Shown piece after piece: positions 61,081 through 64,000 of a DNA stretch of 64,000 nt. The stretch spans positions 70,925 to 134,924 of the forward strand of contig JANBVJ010000002.1 in the NCBI GenBank assembly GCA_024239055.1, written 5' to 3'. Below the pieces are notes generated by a model that saw nothing but the letters and a program-made list of their open reading frames with translations, had not been told where the DNA came from and searched no databases. Made by a program: the position numbers and the translations under genes. This DNA is from Patescibacteria group bacterium. Lineage in GTDB: Bacteria; Patescibacteria; Paceibacteria; Paceibacterales; UBA10102. Position 1 is the first letter of the stretch. The number at the start of each line of letters is the position of its first letter.

Positions 61081-61150
61081 AATAAAATTGGAGATTTTTT
61101 TGGTAAAAAATCTTAGAGAATGAATGTTTTTACCTATACGGTTAATTTGA

Positions 61151-62083
61151 TTAGAACTCAATAGGTGCAGTTCTCCTTCTAACGAAAATTGCAATTCCAA
61201 CTACTGATACAATTACTATTCCAAGAACAACGAAAACAGTTGATGACACTTCTCCAATCATAAATGGTGGTGGTGTTACGCATTGACCATTGATTATAAC
61301 ATTTGGTAATTCGCATTGTATAGTTGGTGGTGGTGGTGGTGGAGGTCGTATGTCTCCTTCACATCTACCTGTATGTTCAACCATTACTCCTGCTTCACCT
61401 GCAAAACATCTGTTTGCATAGGTTCTTCCATCAATTCCACATACCTGATCGACTGTTTGTGGGCAAATTTCTGGTAATGGATCAACTCCTGTTAGATCAT
61501 CCTCAATTTCAGATGCAGGTTTTGATTGACCTGCCTTTGTGAACTTGATTTTTGCTGATTCAGTTCCATCTCCATTAGAAATTGAATATCTTAATCCTTG
61601 TAGATCGGAAGTACAAAAGTTTCCTCCCATGCCCAACTCCAATATTCCTGATTTATCTGCTATTACTGGTTGAATGTTTGTTTTTAGTGGAGTATCCTTA
61701 TTTGTTGCAAATATCTTTACTTCTTCATCATCTATTGAAACAACTAATCTGAAATTCTTTTGAAAAGTTTGACATGTGAATGATTCAGTTGTAGTAGTTA
61801 CCTTCCAATCTACTATTACTGGTTGATTAGTATTAATTAATGCTAAATCAATTTCTTCTTTTAATATTCCTCCTGCACTAGCAGGTGCAAGTGATCTAAA
61901 GTGCCAAGTGCATCCTACATCACCACATACCAGTCTTGCATTATTACTATCTATTAATGAAAATCCAGTAATCGCTTCGAAAAATGTTGGATCAATTTCA
62001 CCAAACGGAATAAACCCTAGATAAATAATTACAATTCCAACTACACCACTCACTAGGATGACTGCATTTCCTTTGGAAATCAT
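61151..62083 (-). CDS. Kazal-domain protein with C-terminal anchor (310 aa)
   Basis: An N-terminal hydrophobic segment (about residues 6-26) is followed by a beta-rich domain with disulfide-ready cysteines. A Kazal domain follows at about residues 206-241 (CPQTVDQVCGIDGRTYANRC then HTGRC). A polyproline stretch, a second Cys-rich turn and a C-terminal helix (about 280-302) with RRR complete the protein. It is the second Kazal protein of the window. A role as a protease inhibitor on the surface of a cell or virion is inferred from the domain. Confidence 0.75.
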   Translation of the reverse strand: MISKGNAVILVSGVVGIVIIYLGFIPFGEIDPTFFEAITGFSLIDSNNARLVCGDVGCTWHFRSLAPASAGGILKEEIDLALINTNQPVIVDWKVTTTTESFTCQTFQKNFRLVVSIDDEEVKIFATNKDTPLKTNIQPVIADKSGILELGMGGNFCTSDLQGLRYSISNGDGTESAKIKFTKAGQSKPASEIEDDLTGVDPLPEICPQTVDQVCGIDGRTYANRCFAGEAGVMVEHTGRCEGDIRPPPPPPPTIQCELPNVIINGQCVTPPPFMIGEVSSTVFVVLGIVIVSVVGIAIFVRRRTAPIEF

Positions 62084-62089
62084 TTACAA

Positions 62090-62251
62090 TCACTTTGTAC
62101 TGATGAATTTTCTAAGTTTTGTTTTTGACTTCGACATTCCATGTGCAGAACTTCTTCCTTTTGACTTTGAAATCTTTGTGATCTTTGCAGTCACTTTCTT
62201 TCTTGCTCTCACATCATAGAAATTAGTCGAGTCTCCAACTTTTAGTCCCAT
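62090..62251 (-). CDS. Very basic small protein (53 aa)
   Basis: This short gene was found by reading the minus strand. ATG at 62251 is preceded by ATTTTTTAGT, the start-proximal motif. The product is rich in K, R, S and T (RARKKVTAKITKISKSKGR). A basic, helix-poor composition is typical of nucleic-acid-binding or packaging proteins. The family is not recognised. It ends 6 bases before the Kazal gene. Confidence 0.6.
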   Translation of the reverse strand: MGLKVGDSTNFYDVRARKKVTAKITKISKSKGRSSAHGMSKSKTKLRKFISTK

Positions 62252-62273
62252 ACTAAAAAATAGAAGAAAAAGG

Positions 62274-62531
62274 CTATTTAGCCTTCATTATCGAATTTAC
62301 ACAACGCCTTACAGTTGATCTCTTGACCTCTTTACCTTCTTGTTCCTTATAGAGTTGAGAAATTTTAGAGTATAATTCCCCTTTGAGAGTAACTTTCTTC
62401 AACTCATCTTTCTCGTTATTATATTCGGTTTTTGGCATTTTTTTCCAAATTTCTTGAATTTTGTGTGTCTGTGTATTTGTTTTTATTTCCCTTTTGTATT
62501 TACCACGTTCAGCAAGTTTTTGATCCATCAT
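62274..62531 (-). CDS. Basic helical protein, possible DNA-binding regulator (85 aa)
   Basis: The product is K/E-rich with no membrane segment. VKRSTVRRCVNSIMKAK could be a recognition-helix-like end. A TATA-like ACTTTTAAT lies about 24-29 bases before the ATG, as for leaderless archaeal mRNAs, and faces the plus-strand operon at 62662. It may regulate this divergent region. Confidence 0.6.
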   Translation of the reverse strand: MMDQKLAERGKYKREIKTNTQTHKIQEIWKKMPKTEYNNEKDELKKVTLKGELYSKISQLYKEQEGKEVKRSTVRRCVNSIMKAK

Positions 62532-62550
62532 GAATGAGTGAGATCTAGGA

Positions 62551-62633
62551 GATTAAAAGTATTACCCGATCTACATCCTGCGATCTATTTTTTTTTCTAA
62601 ACATAGACTTAGCAATCCATAATCGTTTTAAGA
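62551..62633. promoter_or_regulatory. Divergent promoter region
   Basis: On the minus strand ACTTTTAATC (62551-62560) serves the 85-residue gene. On the plus strand TTTTAAGA (62626-62633) lies 36 bases before the ATG at 62662. GATC occurs several times between them. Confidence 0.5.
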
Positions 62634-62661
62634 ATATTTTTCTATTACTTGTTTGTTGAAT

Positions 62662-62931
62662 ATGGTAATGGAGCAAAATGAGCATAATCATAATTCAATA
62701 ACTATTGGATTTCTGATCTGTTTTTTCATGGTAGGCATTGCTATGTTTTTGGCATTTACTGTTAATACAGTTGAAGTAGATTTCGAATCCAAATTGTTTG
62801 CTTATGGAGTTTCATCAATTCTGATAGTAGCAGGTATTATTATGCTCAAAGGAGTTTTCAAAACACGAGATGAATGTCCTATTTGTAAAGACAAGTTCAA
62901 GTATGGTAAGAAATGGAAAAAGAATGTCTGA
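62662..62931 (+). CDS. Plus-strand membrane protein with zinc-type Cys pair (89 aa)
   Basis: Helices are at about residues 15-33 and 45-63. A cytoplasmic tail with CPICKDKFKYGKKWKK (CxxC) follows. It begins a three-gene plus-strand operon. ATG at 62662 fits a leaderless start after TTTTAAGA; an ATG two codons later is also possible. Its stop overlaps the next ATG. The family is not recognised. Confidence 0.6.
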   Translation: MVMEQNEHNHNSITIGFLICFFMVGIAMFLAFTVNTVEVDFESKLFAYGVSSILIVAGIIMLKGVFKTRDECPICKDKFKYGKKWKKNV

Positions 62932-63067
62932 AACACAACTATTAACTCCTGATGATTTGTTAATTCAGGAACGAATTGCTAGTAAACATAGATGGACTTT
63001 GAGTTTAAAACAACTTGAAAGAAGGCAATTGCAAGTTTTGAATCAGATAATCAATTATGATATGTGA
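62924..63067 (+). CDS. Small soluble protein (47 aa)
   Basis: ATG at 62924 overlaps the end of the membrane protein gene, and its stop overlaps the next ATG. The product is helical and Q/R-rich (LKQLERRQLQVLNQI). It has no recognisable domain. The coupled overlaps support it as the middle gene of the operon. Confidence 0.6.
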   Translation: MSETQLLTPDDLLIQERIASKHRWTLSLKQLERRQLQVLNQIINYDM

Positions 63068-63275
63068 TCATCAACATATAGTCTTTGTAAAAAAAGATCT
63101 TGCCTTTTACTGTGAAGAATGTGTTGAACAACTTATTCAAGTTGGAACTTATAATGAATTTAGATTATTCTGTGAATTCTCTGGTAAAAAGGAAAATGAA
63201 TTGTTGTCAGGCGTATTTTTCTACATCAAATACTGTTACGTCAAACTTTGTAAAAAACTTTTGAAAAAAAAATAG
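63057..63275 (+). CDS. Small zinc-type protein (72 aa)
   Basis: CDHQHIVFVKKDLAFYCEEC gives a likely zinc site with one C-x-H-x-H and a CxxC pair. A second half with LLSGVFFYIKYCYVKLCKKLLKKK is hydrophobic and basic, perhaps membrane-associating. It overlaps the previous gene by 11 bases. Confidence 0.6.
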   Translation: MICDHQHIVFVKKDLAFYCEECVEQLIQVGTYNEFRLFCEFSGKKENELLSGVFFYIKYCYVKLCKKLLKKK

Positions 63276-63285
63276 ATTTTTTTTC

Positions 63286-63450
63286 TTAAATTTCTACTTT
63301 GCCGATTCGAAACATTTTGGTTCCACAAGTTGGACAAATGCCTTTGCAGGCAGGTTTTCCATTTTTGAGTGTAACTACTTGGGGATCTTTCATTTCACGT
63401 TTTTCTCTGCATTTAACGCAGTATGCTGTTACTGTTTTCTGTTCACTCAT
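63286..63450 (-). CDS. DUF5679-family zinc protein (54 aa)
   Basis: The sequence YCVKCREKREMKDP, VTLKNGKPACKG and CPTCGTKMFRIG matches DUF5679, a small two-CxxC zinc protein widespread in Chloroflexi and Thaumarchaeota. This is the strongest taxonomic clue. A TATA-like TATAAAG lies about 26 bases before the ATG, between arms of an 11-bp inverted repeat. The role of the family is not known. Confidence 0.8.
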   Translation of the reverse strand: MSEQKTVTAYCVKCREKREMKDPQVVTLKNGKPACKGICPTCGTKMFRIGKVEI

Positions 63451-63457
63451 GCTCAGC

Positions 63458-63512
63458 ACTCATTAACGGTACTTTATATCACTATTGAATGAATAATAGT
63501 TCGTTAATGAGT
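63458..63512 (-). promoter_or_regulatory. 11-bp inverted repeat around the DUF5679 promoter
   Basis: ACTCATTAACG (63458-63468) and CGTTAATGAGT (63502-63512) are perfect inverted copies that flank the TATA box at 63471-63480. Binding of a dimeric regulator on both sides of the promoter, or a loop, is plausible. Confidence 0.6.
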
Positions 63513-63596
63513 CAATTAGTAGTAGCGATTTCGCATAAATTATAATTCCAGTCAGTACAAATTGATCTGATCTCTGTTTTCCTTGTATATTCTTGA

Positions 63597-64000
63597 TTAA
63601 TTTAGTATTATTGATCCATTAAACTTACTTTGAAACATACTTCCTAATGGATATTCTGAATCACAATAACTAACTCCTGAACGATCTACCCAATTAGTTA
63701 CCGTAGTTGTAAAAGTTCCTGATCCTTTTGCATCATTCGTAATAGTAAATGTCCCTTCTACAGTTGAAGTAGTAAGTAAATAATAACTTCTAAGACCACA
63801 AATTCCAGTAGGTGTTACTTTATCACCATTTCTGTTTTGGAAACACTGCTCTGCTGTAATCTCAATATAGATTGTTGTAGATTGTGATGTAAATCCATTA
63901 AAAATTTTCATTCCTTTAGAAATTACATCATAACAATCATTATCATTTAGCGTATCACTAACAATTAATCTTCCATAACTTATTGCAGGATTTGATACTG
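63597..64000 (-). CDS. Partial extracytoplasmic protein, runs off the right edge
   Basis: The frame is open from the stop at 63597 to the window edge (134 visible residues), so the start is outside. The visible part is beta-rich with cysteines (YDVIS, CFQNRNGD, ICGLRSYY, SYCDSEYP) and no membrane segment. It resembles the secreted proteins of the element. An inner ATG at 63911 is probably not the start because the frame continues upstream with protein-like sequence. Confidence 0.6.
   Translation of the reverse strand, partial: VSNPAISYGRLIVSDTLNDNDCYDVISKGMKIFNGFTSQSTTIYIEITAEQCFQNRNGDKVTPTGICGLRSYYLLTTSTVEGTFTITNDAKGSGTFTTTVTNWVDRSGVSYCDSEYPLGSMFQSKFNGSIILN

Noticed and set aside
1..64000. 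Search for tRNA, rRNA, insertion sequences, integrase or reverse transcriptase
   Set aside because: No gene-free stretch folds as a tRNA, and no transposase, integrase or reverse transcriptase motif was seen; a diversity-generating element is therefore not supported.

Overview
The window is AT-rich archaeal DNA, most likely a large mobile element (virus, provirus or plasmid) of an ammonia-oxidising Nitrososphaeria (Thaumarchaeota) host close to Nitrosopumilus. Three things support this. There are small Cys-rich proteins of thaumarchaeal type (a CKGIC...CPCC zinc protein in two copies and a DUF5679 zinc protein). Membrane and secreted proteins are AT-rich with archaeal-style anchors. Mobile-element functions are present (MT-A70 DNA methyltransferase, HNH nuclease, ParB-like protein, P-loop translocase/packaging-type ATPase, phage tail-fibre-like protein). 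I see no rRNA, tRNA, polymerase, terminase or portal gene. Virus, provirus and plasmid cannot be told apart from this window alone.

Layout. Almost every gene is on the minus strand, so transcription runs from high to low coordinates. Region 1-3732 has small membrane proteins, a Kazal-domain protein and two tiny overlapping genes. Region 3733-5011 is non-coding apart from one plus-strand ORF, and is full of inverted repeats that look like structured RNA. Region 5012-8426 is a tightly coupled operon: ParB-like protein, two zinc proteins, MT-A70 methyltransferase and HNH nuclease. Region 8427-9066 is a repeat-rich intergenic region (two 77-bp direct repeats packed with GATC, plus a TGGACA array) that looks like an origin or centromere. 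Region 9067-14915 holds the ATPase operon and small membrane proteins.

Region 14994-51158 is a 36-kb block of very large secreted or membrane-anchored proteins. It includes a 5089-residue fibronectin-III/LamG/beta-propeller protein, a 1344-residue repeat protein, a fibronectin-III protein whose signal peptide lies behind an A9 frameshift, a tail-fibre-like protein, and a tandem family of paralogous anchored beta-proteins. Region 51221-62531 has multipass membrane proteins, three tandem paralogs of about 350 residues that are good candidates for an abundant structural protein, a DedA-like protein, a DUF5667 protein and a second Kazal protein. Region 62662-63275 is a small plus-strand operon, followed by DUF5679 and a partial gene.

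How it may work together (inference). The left part maintains and modifies the DNA (ParB-like protein beside a repeat array, adenine methylation, nuclease, translocating ATPase). The middle and right parts build a surface or virion coat of giant adhesin-like proteins with membrane anchors. Shared control is suggested by three sets of sequence motifs: a TGACACGTACA element at five sites, a 38-bp promoter-like element at three sites, and an ATTTTAG element directly before many start codons.
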